10,271 nt of DNA. Source: an uncultured Sulfurovum sp. Its GTDB lineage: Bacteria; Campylobacterota; Campylobacteria; Campylobacterales; Sulfurovaceae. The stretch lies in NCBI GenBank assembly GCA_902727915.1, contig CACVAU010000005.1, positions 1 through 10,271 of the forward strand, in the 5' to 3' direction. A program made the translations under genes and the position numbers. How positions within the stretch are numbered: position 1 is the first letter of the stretch; each line of letters starts with the position of its first letter. Below the pieces are notes generated by a model, which had not been told where the DNA came from, did no database searches, and saw only the letters and a list, made by a program, of their open reading frames with translations. Of this stretch, positions 1 to 6,268 are shown one piece after another.

Positions 1-29
1 ATCGTGTGACTTCCATACCTATACTCCAT
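1..29 (-). CDS. tnpA: IS200/IS605 transposase TnpA, N-terminus only
   Basis: Only nine complete codons are inside the window, reading MEYRYGSHT. This is the characteristic beginning of IS200-type Y1/HUH transposases, which commonly open with a Y-R-x-G-S-H-T stretch before the first strand of the fold. TnpA cuts and rejoins single-stranded element ends by way of hairpins. The start ATG at 29-27 has a GAGGA Shine-Dalgarno a few bases upstream (about 32-37), and a TATAAT box lies at 56-51. The catalytic HUH and tyrosine residues are outside the window, so I cannot say whether the gene is intact. The match is short but specific, and the neighbouring end hairpin supports it. Confidence 0.7.
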
Positions 30-81
30 ACTTTCCTCACTTTTCTTTATATTATAGCTCTTTTATAGTGAGATAAATCTG

Positions 82-98
82 TCCGTCTTCAAGACGGA
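82..98 (-). repeat. IS left-end hairpin
   Basis: A near-perfect palindrome, TCCGTC-TTCAA-GACGGA on the plus strand, can form a 6-bp stem with a 5-nt loop. It lies about 55 bp upstream of the tnpA start codon and just inside the presumed element edge. That is where IS200/IS605 elements carry the hairpin that TnpA recognises. The side bearing TTTTAACC at 101-108 faces the methyltransferase remnant. Confidence 0.6.
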
Positions 99-102
99 GG
101 TT

Positions 103-688
103 TTAACCTTTTAGGAGACTAATAAATAATACAAGATTCCGTGTTCCCTCTGATGAATAGATACGATTGGGGTGTTTGTGTACCCGTGACAGATGCAATG
201 TATCAGATCTTGTTCCTTTGATGCGTATATTTTTATTTCTATACCCTATAAAAATCAGCCCTGATGGTTGTCGTTTAGGATTTTCTATAAGCGTATAGTC
301 ACTCTCTTCTAAATACTCGAAAGAGTCATTTTCTTCTTCTAAAATATCTTTTATAGGAATAACATTCTGCTTTTCTAATTTAGAAAAATCAAATTTTACA
401 CCATTTAATGCACCAATAATAATAGTTCGTTCTCTATTTTGTGGAACACCAAAGTCTTTTGCATTTAAAACTTGCCAATTAGTCGTATATCCCAACTCTT
501 GAAGAGCTGTTAATACAACTTTTAAAGTATTCCCTTTATCGTGACTTTTAAAATGTTTAACATTCTCTAAAATAACAGCTTTTGGTTTTTTAGCTTTTAA
601 AATACGTTCAATATCAAAAAAGAGTGTTCCCCGTGTATCTTTAAAACCTTTTTTTTCTCCTGCAATAATCTATAAACTTAAAGTTCAT
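103..688 (-). pseudogene. C5-cytosine DNA methyltransferase remnant (internal deletion and lost C-terminus)
   Basis: This is the wreck of a Dcm-family DNA (cytosine-5) methyltransferase. The original start appears to survive: ATG at 688 with an AGAGGA ribosome site opens MNFKFID, the usual lead-in to motif I (DLFAGIGG). The homology then jumps straight to IIAGEKKGFKDTRGTLFFDI, the stretch that normally follows the catalytic PCQ motif, and the junction is out of frame (TAG at 672-670 in the downstream frame). Motifs I to IV, including the SAM-binding loop and catalytic cysteine, are therefore gone. Retained are motif VI (ILENVKHF) and motif VIII (VPQNRERTIIIG), then part of the target-recognition region (HLSRVHKHPNRIYSSEGT). 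After that Thr the family resemblance ends, and a short unrelated tail stops at 103 beside the IS. Motifs IX and X are absent. The longest open stretch (103-495, TTG start) cannot be an active enzyme. Confidence in family and inactivity is high. Confidence 0.85.
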
Positions 689-711
689 TTATATCCTCTC
701 TTAATTACATG

Positions 712-720
712 ATTATAGCA
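712..720 (-). promoter_or_regulatory. Extended -10 promoter of the dead methyltransferase gene
   Basis: On the minus strand the sequence TGCTATAAT (720-712) is a perfect extended -10 box (TGnTATAAT), 23 bp upstream of the methyltransferase ATG and its AGAGGA ribosome site. It overlaps the left copy of the 16-bp direct repeat. No recognisable -35 box lies at the expected distance. The promoter may still work although the gene is broken. Confidence 0.5.
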
Positions 721-730
721 AATTGACATC
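715..730 (+). repeat. 16-bp direct repeat, left copy
   Basis: ATAGCAAATTGACATC occurs here and again, exactly and in the same orientation, at 1471-1486. The two copies bracket the HigB/HigA toxin-antitoxin module, 756 bp apart from start to start. The flanking bases differ on both sides, so the exact match is 16 bp. It looks like a target-site duplication or an attachment-site pair (inference). Confidence 0.75.
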
Positions 731-749
731 CTTGGGGTATTTGATTTAT

Positions 750-774
750 AAACAAATGTGGAGAAACATTGTTT
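750..774 (-). terminator. Weak hairpin downstream of the HigA gene
   Basis: AAACAAATG (750-758) can pair with CATTGTTT (767-774) with one bulged A and an 8-nt loop. It lies about 20 bp past the stop codon of the antitoxin gene on the minus strand. The stem is AT-rich and has no proper U-run, so this is only a tentative terminator for the toxin-antitoxin transcript. Confidence 0.25.
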
Positions 775-793
775 AGAAGAAAACTATTGTGTA

Positions 794-1075
794 TTAAAGC
801 TCCATCAAAACTTCAGGGTGTCTCTGTGCTACATTCAAAAGAACACGAGCTGGTCCTTCGGGTCTTCGTCTTCCTTGTTCCCAGTTTCTAAGGGTCGCAA
901 CACTAATGTTTAAAAGGTTTGCAAACTCATTTTGAGTTAAGTTGAACTTACTACGAATCTCTTTTGCATTAGGTTCTTCAACATCAAAAGCTCTACTTGG
1001 AGCTGTTTTTTTAGCGAGTATTTCTTTAGCTTCTTTCGTACTGGCTAACAGGTCATTAAATAGTGCATCATCCAT
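794..1075 (-). CDS. higA: HigA/NadS-like helix-turn-helix antitoxin
   Basis: This 93-residue protein is the likely antitoxin and autorepressor of the upstream RelE-type toxin. Residues 38-90 form an XRE/lambda-Cro helix-turn-helix: AKEIRSKFNLTQNEFANLL, then ISVATLRNWEQGRRRPEGPA, a signature typical of HigA-2/NadS antitoxins. The N-terminal ~35 residues are the less conserved part that usually wraps the toxin. The start at 1075 lies 3 bp after the toxin stop codon and takes its ribosome site (GGAGG) from the last toxin codons, so translation is probably coupled. In this family toxin-first order is normal, and the antitoxin represses the shared promoter. The pair sits between the two copies of a 16-bp direct repeat. 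Nothing looks damaged. The symbol is assigned by family resemblance. Confidence 0.85.
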   Translation of the reverse strand: MDDALFNDLLASTKEAKEILAKKTAPSRAFDVEEPNAKEIRSKFNLTQNEFANLLNISVATLRNWEQGRRRPEGPARVLLNVAQRHPEVLMEL

Positions 1076-1078
1076 AAT

Positions 1079-1390
1079 CTAATCCTCCATAAAAGTTTTT
1101 CTAAGCGTCTCAATTTGCTTAGGTGTTAAATCTGTAGTTTTACTTTTTTCATAAACAAAAATCATAAGTATTAAACTATCTTCTTCGTGATAATAGTAAA
1201 GATTACGAATACCTCCACTTTTACCACGACCTTTGACTTTCCATCTAATTTTCCTAAGACCACCAGAGCCTTTAATAATGTCTCCTTTAGTTGGGTTAGC
1301 AACCAAGAAGTTTTGAAACTCTTTATATTCATCATCGGTTAAGATTCGTGTAATCTCTTTTGTAAAAATTGATGTCTCTGCGATTTCCAT
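1079..1390 (-). CDS. higB: HigB/RelE-family toxin
   Basis: This 103-residue toxin belongs to the RelE/HigB-2 branch of ribosome-dependent mRNA interferases. The family pattern is clear: a TDDEYKEFQNFL helix (residues 18-29), NPTKGDIIKGSGGLRKIRW (32-50), GRGKSGGIRNLYYY (54-67), a hydrophobic strand ILMIFVYEK (74-82) and the closing DLTPKQIETL helix (87-96). The basic residues in the GLRKIRW and GRGKSGG segments are those expected to contact RNA. It is full length for the family. The start codon lies only 5 bp downstream of a consensus TATAAT box and has no Shine-Dalgarno, so the message is probably leaderless. Under ordinary growth the adjacent HigA-like protein should neutralise it. It is transcribed away from the mltB operon. 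Confidence 0.87.
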   Translation of the reverse strand: MEIAETSIFTKEITRILTDDEYKEFQNFLVANPTKGDIIKGSGGLRKIRWKVKGRGKSGGIRNLYYYHEEDSLILMIFVYEKSKTTDLTPKQIETLRKTFMED

Positions 1391-1395
1391 GATTT

Positions 1396-1424
1396 ATTAT
1401 AGTAGTTTCCAAGGAGTATGTCAA
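1396..1424 (-). promoter_or_regulatory. Consensus sigma-70 promoter of the higBA module
   Basis: On the minus strand TTGACA (1424-1419), a 17-bp spacer and TATAAT (1401-1396) make a perfect sigma-70 consensus promoter, the strongest in the window by sequence. The toxin ATG follows the -10 box after only AAATC, so the expected transcription start coincides with the start codon. An unrestrained consensus promoter on a toxin gene fits control by repression, presumably by the HigA-like antitoxin. No clean operator palindrome could be identified. Confidence 0.75.
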
Positions 1425-1470
1425 TGGCGTACTTTATTATTAATTTATAAGTCTAGTTTGTCCGTGTCCA

Positions 1471-1486
1471 ATAGCAAATTGACATC
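1471..1486 (+). repeat. 16-bp direct repeat, right copy
   Basis: This is the second exact copy of ATAGCAAATTGACATC (first copy at 715-730). Its internal TTGACA supplies the -35 box of the probable mltB operon promoter. It marks the right edge of the toxin-antitoxin insert. Confidence 0.75.
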
Positions 1487-1506
1487 TAATTTATTAATTA
1501 TATGAT
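1479..1506 (+). promoter_or_regulatory. Probable promoter of the mltB operon
   Basis: TTGACA (1479-1484), a 16-bp spacer and TATGAT (1501-1506) form a good sigma-70 promoter facing the five-gene envelope operon. Transcription would begin around 1512-1514, only a few bases before the ATG at 1517, so this message too may be nearly leaderless. The -35 box lies inside the right copy of the direct repeat. Confidence 0.55.
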
Positions 1507-1516
1507 ATTATTAACC

Positions 1517-2566
1517 ATGAATTATATTAAACTAATAAGCCTAGCCCTACTCACCACTTTTATGCTCCAAGCAACCGAACCCAAAGAGCCACTTCCTCCT
1601 GTTCCTTATGACTTTTTAGCTAAAAAAAATGTCAAAAAATTTATCAATATGATGGTCACAAAAAACAACTTCAAACGTAATTATATGGAAGAGGTTTTGG
1701 GTAATGCCATGCTTGACCAAGAGACCTTAGACCGTTACGTTGGAAAGTACAAACCAGGAAGTACCAACGGAACATGGGAACGTTACAAAAAGAATGTTCT
1801 AAACGAGGAAAGTATGGCACTGGCTATGAACTTTAAAAGAGACTACTACACTACGTTAAAACGTGCTGAAGATGAATACAACATCGATATGGATTATATT
1901 GTGGGCTTTTTAGGCGTAGAGAGTAAATACGGAACTTTTACAGGTGACTTTAGGGTACTAGACTCTTTGGCAACCTTAGGTTTTCATAAAAACCGTATGC
2001 ACAAATGGTTCAACGCTGAACTTAAAAATCTCTTTTTACTCATGAGAGAAGAGAACCGTGACATCTATAGCCAATACGGCTCATTCGCAGGTGCGATGGG
2101 TGCTGTACAACAAATGCCCTCCATCCAAAGACGTTTTGCTGTTGACTACAACGGTGATGGGGTAAAAGACCCATGGGATTTAGAAGACTCCATCGGTATC
2201 ATTGCAAAGTTCATGCACAAAAAAGGTTGGCAAAAAGGGGCTGTTGTGGCTGCTGCTACCAATTTCGCTGGAACACGTTTTAAAAAACTCAAAACTTCGC
2301 ATAAAAAGAAATACTCTATTAGCTACCTAAATAAACTAGGTATTAAAGCTACCGAACCTTTTTATGAGTCAAAAGCCTATTTATTAAAAAACCGTAACGA
2401 TACCCACGATGACATCTGGTTTGGGGGAAAAAATTTTAGAGTATTGACCAAATACAACAACTCAACCTCCTATGGGATGGCAATTCATCTTATTGCAGAG
2501 CATGTGAAGGATTATGTTCCTGAAACCCATCATGAACTGATACTATTAAGTGAGCAAAAACAATGA
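1517..2566 (+). CDS. mltB: MltB-type lytic murein transglycosylase (GH103)
   Basis: This exported enzyme cleaves the MurNAc-GlcNAc bond of peptidoglycan, leaving 1,6-anhydro-MurNAc ends, during wall growth or remodelling. An N-terminal signal (MNYIK then LISLALLTTFMLQA) is followed by the SLT_2/MltB fold. The catalytic Glu lies in GFLGVESKYG (E135 from this start), followed by VLDSLATLGF. The substrate-groove signature GSFAGAMGAVQQMPS and a Ca-binding-like loop, DYNGDGVKDPWD, come next, as in E. coli Slt35. No lipobox cysteine is evident, so it is probably periplasmic rather than a lipoprotein. An upstream ATG at 1502 is in frame, but it falls inside the -10 box and would break the signal peptide; 1517 fits better. 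Neither start has a clear Shine-Dalgarno. The gene overlaps the next one by ATGA. Length (349 aa) is normal for the family. Confidence 0.87.
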   Translation: MNYIKLISLALLTTFMLQATEPKEPLPPVPYDFLAKKNVKKFINMMVTKNNFKRNYMEEVLGNAMLDQETLDRYVGKYKPGSTNGTWERYKKNVLNEESMALAMNFKRDYYTTLKRAEDEYNIDMDYIVGFLGVESKYGTFTGDFRVLDSLATLGFHKNRMHKWFNAELKNLFLLMREENRDIYSQYGSFAGAMGAVQQMPSIQRRFAVDYNGDGVKDPWDLEDSIGIIAKFMHKKGWQKGAVVAAATNFAGTRFKKLKTSHKKKYSISYLNKLGIKATEPFYESKAYLLKNRNDTHDDIWFGGKNFRVLTKYNNSTSYGMAIHLIAEHVKDYVPETHHELILLSEQKQ

Positions 2567-3156
2567 AAACATTCTTAAATGGATTAAGCTTAATCATTCC
2601 AACAGCCTTAGTCTTTTATATTTTTCTTTGGATACTCGAAAAAACAGAAATATTTTTTAAAGACTTCTTACTTTATTTTCTACCTCAATCTTACTATGTA
2701 CCAGGCTTAGGACTTTTAGCTGGATTTACTTTTGTCTATATGATAGGACTTCTTTTACGATTTTGGATTGTTCAAAAATTTAGAAACTTAATCGAAAAAC
2801 TAATCGATGAAATGCCTATTATTAGTAGTATTTATGGTGGTATCAAAGATTTCTTTACCTTTTTCTCTAACATGAAAGAAAAAGGAGACAAAATTACGGT
2901 TTTAGTTGACATTCCTTCGATGGAAGCTAAAGTGTTGGGTTTAATTACCTTAGAAGACTTTAGTAATTTTGACAATTTAAATATGGAAGATAATGTCTTG
3001 GTGTACATACAAATGAGTTATCAAATAGGAGGTTACAGTCTTTTTATTCCTAAGAAAAACCTTACACCTGTTGATATGAACATCGAAGACTCCATAAGAT
3101 TCATTATGACAGCAGGAGTTTCAAGTAATAAAAAAGAGCGTGAAGATGGAAACTAA
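2563..3156 (+). CDS. DUF502 family inner-membrane protein
   Basis: This 197-residue membrane protein is of the DUF502 family, which is widespread in bacteria and has no established biochemical role. Two hydrophobic spans are visible (about residues 7-26 and 46-66). A basic stretch and the family-typical segment PIISSIYGGIKDFFTFF (85-101) follow, then a soluble beta-rich domain with VLVDIPSMEAKVLGLIT and a later YSLFIPKKNLTPVDM. The protein ends in a charged tail. The start codon overlaps the mltB stop as ATGA, and the 3' end overlaps the patatin gene, so it is translationally coupled on both sides. Its position in an envelope operon suggests a membrane-associated job, but the sequence does not show which. 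Confidence 0.85.
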   Translation: MKTFLNGLSLIIPTALVFYIFLWILEKTEIFFKDFLLYFLPQSYYVPGLGLLAGFTFVYMIGLLLRFWIVQKFRNLIEKLIDEMPIISSIYGGIKDFFTFFSNMKEKGDKITVLVDIPSMEAKVLGLITLEDFSNFDNLNMEDNVLVYIQMSYQIGGYSLFIPKKNLTPVDMNIEDSIRFIMTAGVSSNKKEREDGN

Positions 3157-3904
3157 ACGTCAATATGGCTTGGCACTAGGAGGAGGTGCTGTTTTAGGAG
3201 CAGCCCACATAGGTGTTTTGAGAGCCATTGAAGAAAATGAGATAGAGTTAACACACATTACAGGTACCAGTGTAGGTGCACTCATAGGCACACTTTTTGC
3301 CTTTGGTAAAAGTAGCCAAGAGATAGCTGACATTATGATTGGGATTAACTGGCGTGACATTGCTGACTTTTCCATGAGTAAACTGGGTCTTTTCTCCAAT
3401 GATAAAATAGGAAAACTCATCCATGAACATTTTGGGGACATCACATTAGAGGAAGCAAACATCCCTTTAGGGGTTGTGGTGACAGACCTTGCCTTAGGGG
3501 AAAAAGTACTTTTAGAAAAAGGAAGTGCCAAAGAAGCTGTCATGGCAAGTACCTGCATACCAAGTATATTTAAACCCATTGAAAAAGAAGAAATGTTGTT
3601 GGTCGATGGAGGTTTAGTCGAAAATGTTCCTTTGGAATCACTCCGTAAAATTGGTGCTGAAAATGCCATTGTTGTTGATTTAAATGCTTCTAGCCAATAT
3701 CATAAACCTGAAAACTTTGTGGAAGTACTGATTAACAGTGCCAATTACTTTATAGAGTGTCGTAACAAAATTGAAATCTATGAAAAAGACATCCATATTA
3801 CACCAGATTTAAGTGCTTTTAACGCCATACAAACCTCTCAAATAGAAGCAATTATAGAGGTGGGTTATGAAGAAGCCAAAAAAATATTGAATAAAAAAGT
3901 ATGA
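3146..3904 (+). CDS. Patatin-like phospholipase, RssA type
   Basis: This is a predicted lipid acyl hydrolase with the patatin Ser-Asp dyad. The oxyanion loop is GLALGGGAVLGAAHIG near the N-terminus, the nucleophile is the Ser of GTSVG (about residue 42) and the catalytic Asp is in LVDGGLVENVP (about residue 154). At 252 residues it is a compact single-domain protein like RssA/YchK proteins, with no signal peptide or membrane span, so it should be cytoplasmic and act at the inner membrane. The substrate cannot be told from sequence. An in-frame GTG at 3140 would extend it by two residues; ATG 3146 has the better spacing to an AAGAG ribosome site. The start lies within the end of the DUF502 gene (11-bp overlap). 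Confidence 0.88.
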   Translation: METKRQYGLALGGGAVLGAAHIGVLRAIEENEIELTHITGTSVGALIGTLFAFGKSSQEIADIMIGINWRDIADFSMSKLGLFSNDKIGKLIHEHFGDITLEEANIPLGVVVTDLALGEKVLLEKGSAKEAVMASTCIPSIFKPIEKEEMLLVDGGLVENVPLESLRKIGAENAIVVDLNASSQYHKPENFVEVLINSANYFIECRNKIEIYEKDIHITPDLSAFNAIQTSQIEAIIEVGYEEAKKILNKKV

Positions 3905-3914
3905 GGATAAGAAT

Positions 3915-5192
3915 ATGCTCTTAAGAGGTTACTTCGCCAATAAAACCTACAAACTAAAAATGTGGTTGGATGACCCTGAAAATAAAATATGGATGACCCC
4001 TTTCCTTGCTATTCTTCTTGCTATTGTGCTACTTATTACTATTTGGTATGTTGATACATCTGTAAAAATACCTCATAGTATTTCTATTAATGTTGATACC
4101 TTAAATGCCATACTTGATATTATTGCTTCAAGTATGTTAGCCGTTGCTACCTTCTCACTGGGTATTATGGTTTCAGCTTTTGCATCGGTCTCTAGTAACA
4201 TTACCCCTAGAGCAACTGTTATTGTCATGAGTGATAAAACAACCCAAAAAGCCATTAGCAGTTTTCTAGCCTCATTTTTATATGCTGTGATTGCTAAAAT
4301 AGCTTTAGGACAAGGCATCTATACCCAAGGTGGTATATATCTTCTTTTTATCCTCACCCTATTGGTACTTGCCTATTTAGTCTTCACACTTATTTCTTGG
4401 GTTAAAACCCTCTCAACACTTGGAAGACTAAATAATACCGTTAAAAAAATAGAAACAATTAGCAAAGAAGAAATTATAAAATTTTGGGAAAATCCAAACT
4501 TTAATCTTGTAGAAGAACCCTTAACAGAACATCGTTACCATATACTATCCTCTGAAATTGGCTATCTAAGTAACATTCAATTTAAAGAACTCAACAACTA
4601 CTGTGAAGACCATCATGCAAAATTTGACATTATTGTGAGACCTGGAGACTTTATAGGGTATGGAACCATCTTATGTTATACCAACCGATACATTGAAAAT
4701 AAAGCTGATATTTTAAACTTTTTTATCATAGAAGCTACTCAAAAACATAATGATAATCCAAACTATGGTTTACTCATTCTTAGTGAGATAGGTCAAAGAG
4801 CCCTCTCTCCTGCTGTCAATGATCCAGGTTCTGCCATTTATGTCTTAACCGTTATCGCAAATATCCTAAATGAAAACAAAGATATAAAACCTTCTAATCC
4901 AACCATAGAACATAAAAACCTTTCCATTGTTCCTTATGACATGAACAACTTTATTTTACCAATACATGGTCCTCTGTTAAGAGATGCTCAAAATAACATA
5001 GAAGTTTTAATTCATCTACAAAGATTACTTGCAACACTTCAAAAGAATCAAAATGAAACATTGGCGAAGTCAGCCAAAGCCTATGCCAAAATATCTTTTG
5101 AGCATGGAGAGAAAAGTTTAACCCAAGCAGAAGAGAAAAAACGTTTTACACAAATACATGAAACACTTTTTAAGGCATCAACACATTCATGA
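3915..5192 (+). CDS. DUF2254 predicted membrane protein
   Basis: This 425-residue protein belongs to the DUF2254 family, whose function is unknown. Four hydrophobic spans sit in the N-terminal part (roughly 28-46, 69-91, 113-131 and 139-162). They are followed by a large soluble domain carrying the family hallmarks: SSNITPRATVIVMSDKTTQ between spans 2 and 3, RPGDFIGYGTIL, and ALSPAVNDPGSA, which corresponds to the ALSP-NDP block of the family. The tail is charged and helical. The start has GAGGATAAG as ribosome site, overlapping the patatin stop codon, with a 10-bp gap between the genes. The 3' end overlaps the next gene as ATGA. Family membership is secure; a role in envelope homeostasis is only inferred from the operon. 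Confidence 0.88.
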   Translation: MLLRGYFANKTYKLKMWLDDPENKIWMTPFLAILLAIVLLITIWYVDTSVKIPHSISINVDTLNAILDIIASSMLAVATFSLGIMVSAFASVSSNITPRATVIVMSDKTTQKAISSFLASFLYAVIAKIALGQGIYTQGGIYLLFILTLLVLAYLVFTLISWVKTLSTLGRLNNTVKKIETISKEEIIKFWENPNFNLVEEPLTEHRYHILSSEIGYLSNIQFKELNNYCEDHHAKFDIIVRPGDFIGYGTILCYTNRYIENKADILNFFIIEATQKHNDNPNYGLLILSEIGQRALSPAVNDPGSAIYVLTVIANILNENKDIKPSNPTIEHKNLSIVPYDMNNFILPIHGPLLRDAQNNIEVLIHLQRLLATLQKNQNETLAKSAKAYAKISFEHGEKSLTQAEEKKRFTQIHETLFKASTHS

Positions 5193-6076
5193 AAAAATTC
5201 ACCACCCAAACCCTTTTAGAAATAACTAAGTGGATAGAAGAAGAACTAAAAAGTAACAAAACCTTAAGCTTTTTAGTTCCACACCCCGACCAAAACAACA
5301 ACCGAGGTTTCAAAGCATGGATAAACCTTGCTGAACTTCACTTTTGTAAACTACGTATGCCTAAAGAAGTAGATGAAAACTTCATAGAGCTTACTTTTCA
5401 AAAACTCAACCAAGAGCGTTCTTTTCATTCTGCACCCATAGAAACAAAAGAAGAAAAATATGGAACTGACTCCATATTTTTTAATATAAATAAAAATGAA
5501 GAACCCACTTTTTTACATGCTTATAAAAAAGCCTTAGAATCTGTCAAAATAACAAAACGAAAACAGGTTTTAAACCTTGGTATTAACAAAGGGGACGAGT
5601 TTGAACTTATTCAGCAACTCATACCAAGAGAAATTTTTGATGATATCAACTTTATAGGCATCGACCATTCCCAATCGGCTTTAAACTTTGCCAAAAAACG
5701 TTTTCCAAAAGACAACGTACAGTTCTTTCAACATGATATCAACACTATTAAAGAACTAAACCTTCCAAAATCTGACCTCATCATCAGCATTGGTACTTTA
5801 CAAAGTCCTAGCATTAACTACAAACCTTTTCTCATGTCTTTGGTACAAGAATATCTAAGTGAAGATGGTGCATTTATATTAGGTTTTCCCAATTCACGTT
5901 GGATAGATGACGAACTTGTCTATGGAGCAAAAGCCCCCAACTACCCTTACTCTGAAATGTCTTTGCTTTATAATGATGTTATTTTTGCGAAGAAGTATCT
6001 GCAACAAAAAAAATTTCGAGTAACCATTACGGGGAGAGAGTATGTGTTTTTGACGGCAACTAAAATAGGTATTTAA
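5189..6076 (+). CDS. Class I SAM-dependent methyltransferase
   Basis: Residues about 120-295 form a Rossmann-type methyltransferase. Motif I reads QVLNLGINKGDEFELI (126-141), the acidic end of strand 2 is FIGIDHSQSALNFAKKRF (155-172), an NVQFFQHDI strand follows (176-184), and strand 4 is SDLIISIGTLQSPS (195-208). The later YLSEDGAFILGFPNSRW is a typical strand-5 region. The N-terminal ~115 residues are a helical part I do not recognise; it may set substrate choice. The lack of an NPPY or PCQ motif argues against a DNA methyltransferase. No signal or membrane segment is evident. It is the last gene of the operon, starting inside the stop codon of the DUF2254 gene (ATGA). Small-molecule, lipid or protein substrates are all possible. 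Confidence 0.82.
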   Translation: MKKFTTQTLLEITKWIEEELKSNKTLSFLVPHPDQNNNRGFKAWINLAELHFCKLRMPKEVDENFIELTFQKLNQERSFHSAPIETKEEKYGTDSIFFNINKNEEPTFLHAYKKALESVKITKRKQVLNLGINKGDEFELIQQLIPREIFDDINFIGIDHSQSALNFAKKRFPKDNVQFFQHDINTIKELNLPKSDLIISIGTLQSPSINYKPFLMSLVQEYLSEDGAFILGFPNSRWIDDELVYGAKAPNYPYSEMSLLYNDVIFAKKYLQQKKFRVTITGREYVFLTATKIGI

Positions 6077-6268
6077 TCTTACTTTATTAAAAAATTCTCT
6101 CAACATCCCTCATTTAAGCATATAAACAATAATAATTCTCTCTAAATACTCTTTAAATCAATAATTATGATTAAAAATATCATTATAATTCAACATTATT
6201 TAAGTTTTAAGTTAGTAGTATTCTAAAAATAACTATAGGTTATTAAAAACATAACAAAGGATTATGAT

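Larger units (their letters stand above)
1..110 (-). mobile_element. IS200/IS605-type element, left end (partial)
   Basis: This is the left end of an IS200/IS605-type element that continues beyond the window. Reading on the minus strand, the order is: a subterminal hairpin (CCGTCTT/AAGACGG core at 83-97), about 50 bp of AT-rich leader with a TATAAT box at 51-56, a GAGGA ribosome site, and then a start codon whose first residues match IS200-type TnpA. Subterminal hairpins in place of terminal inverted repeats are typical of this family, which moves as single-stranded DNA. The exact outer boundary cannot be fixed by eye; it probably lies between 103 and 116, next to the methyltransferase remnant. 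No TnpB or omega-RNA portion is visible, and the rest of the element lies to the left. Confidence 0.72.

Noticed and set aside
715..1486. Xer/dif-type module flanking the TA pair
   Set aside because: dif-like sites are about 28 bp with two inverted arms; the 16-bp repeat has no such symmetry, so Xer-mediated cassette movement is not supported.
3160..3669. 169-codon minus-strand open frame
   Set aside because: It lies antisense within the patatin gene, which has clear catalytic motifs on the plus strand; its composition is that of a shadow frame.
4073..4318. 81-codon minus-strand open frame
   Set aside because: It is antisense to the transmembrane part of the DUF2254 gene and has no ribosome site or family resemblance.
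5894..6106. 70-codon minus-strand open frame
   Set aside because: It overlaps the well-supported 3' end of the SAM methyltransferase gene and shows no recognisable protein features.
6141..6175. Imperfect inverted repeat around ATTATGAT/ATCATTATAAT upstream of the triple-repeat protein gene
   Set aside because: Only about 10 of 12 positions match and the sequence is almost purely A and T, so it is not distinguishable from background in this genome.
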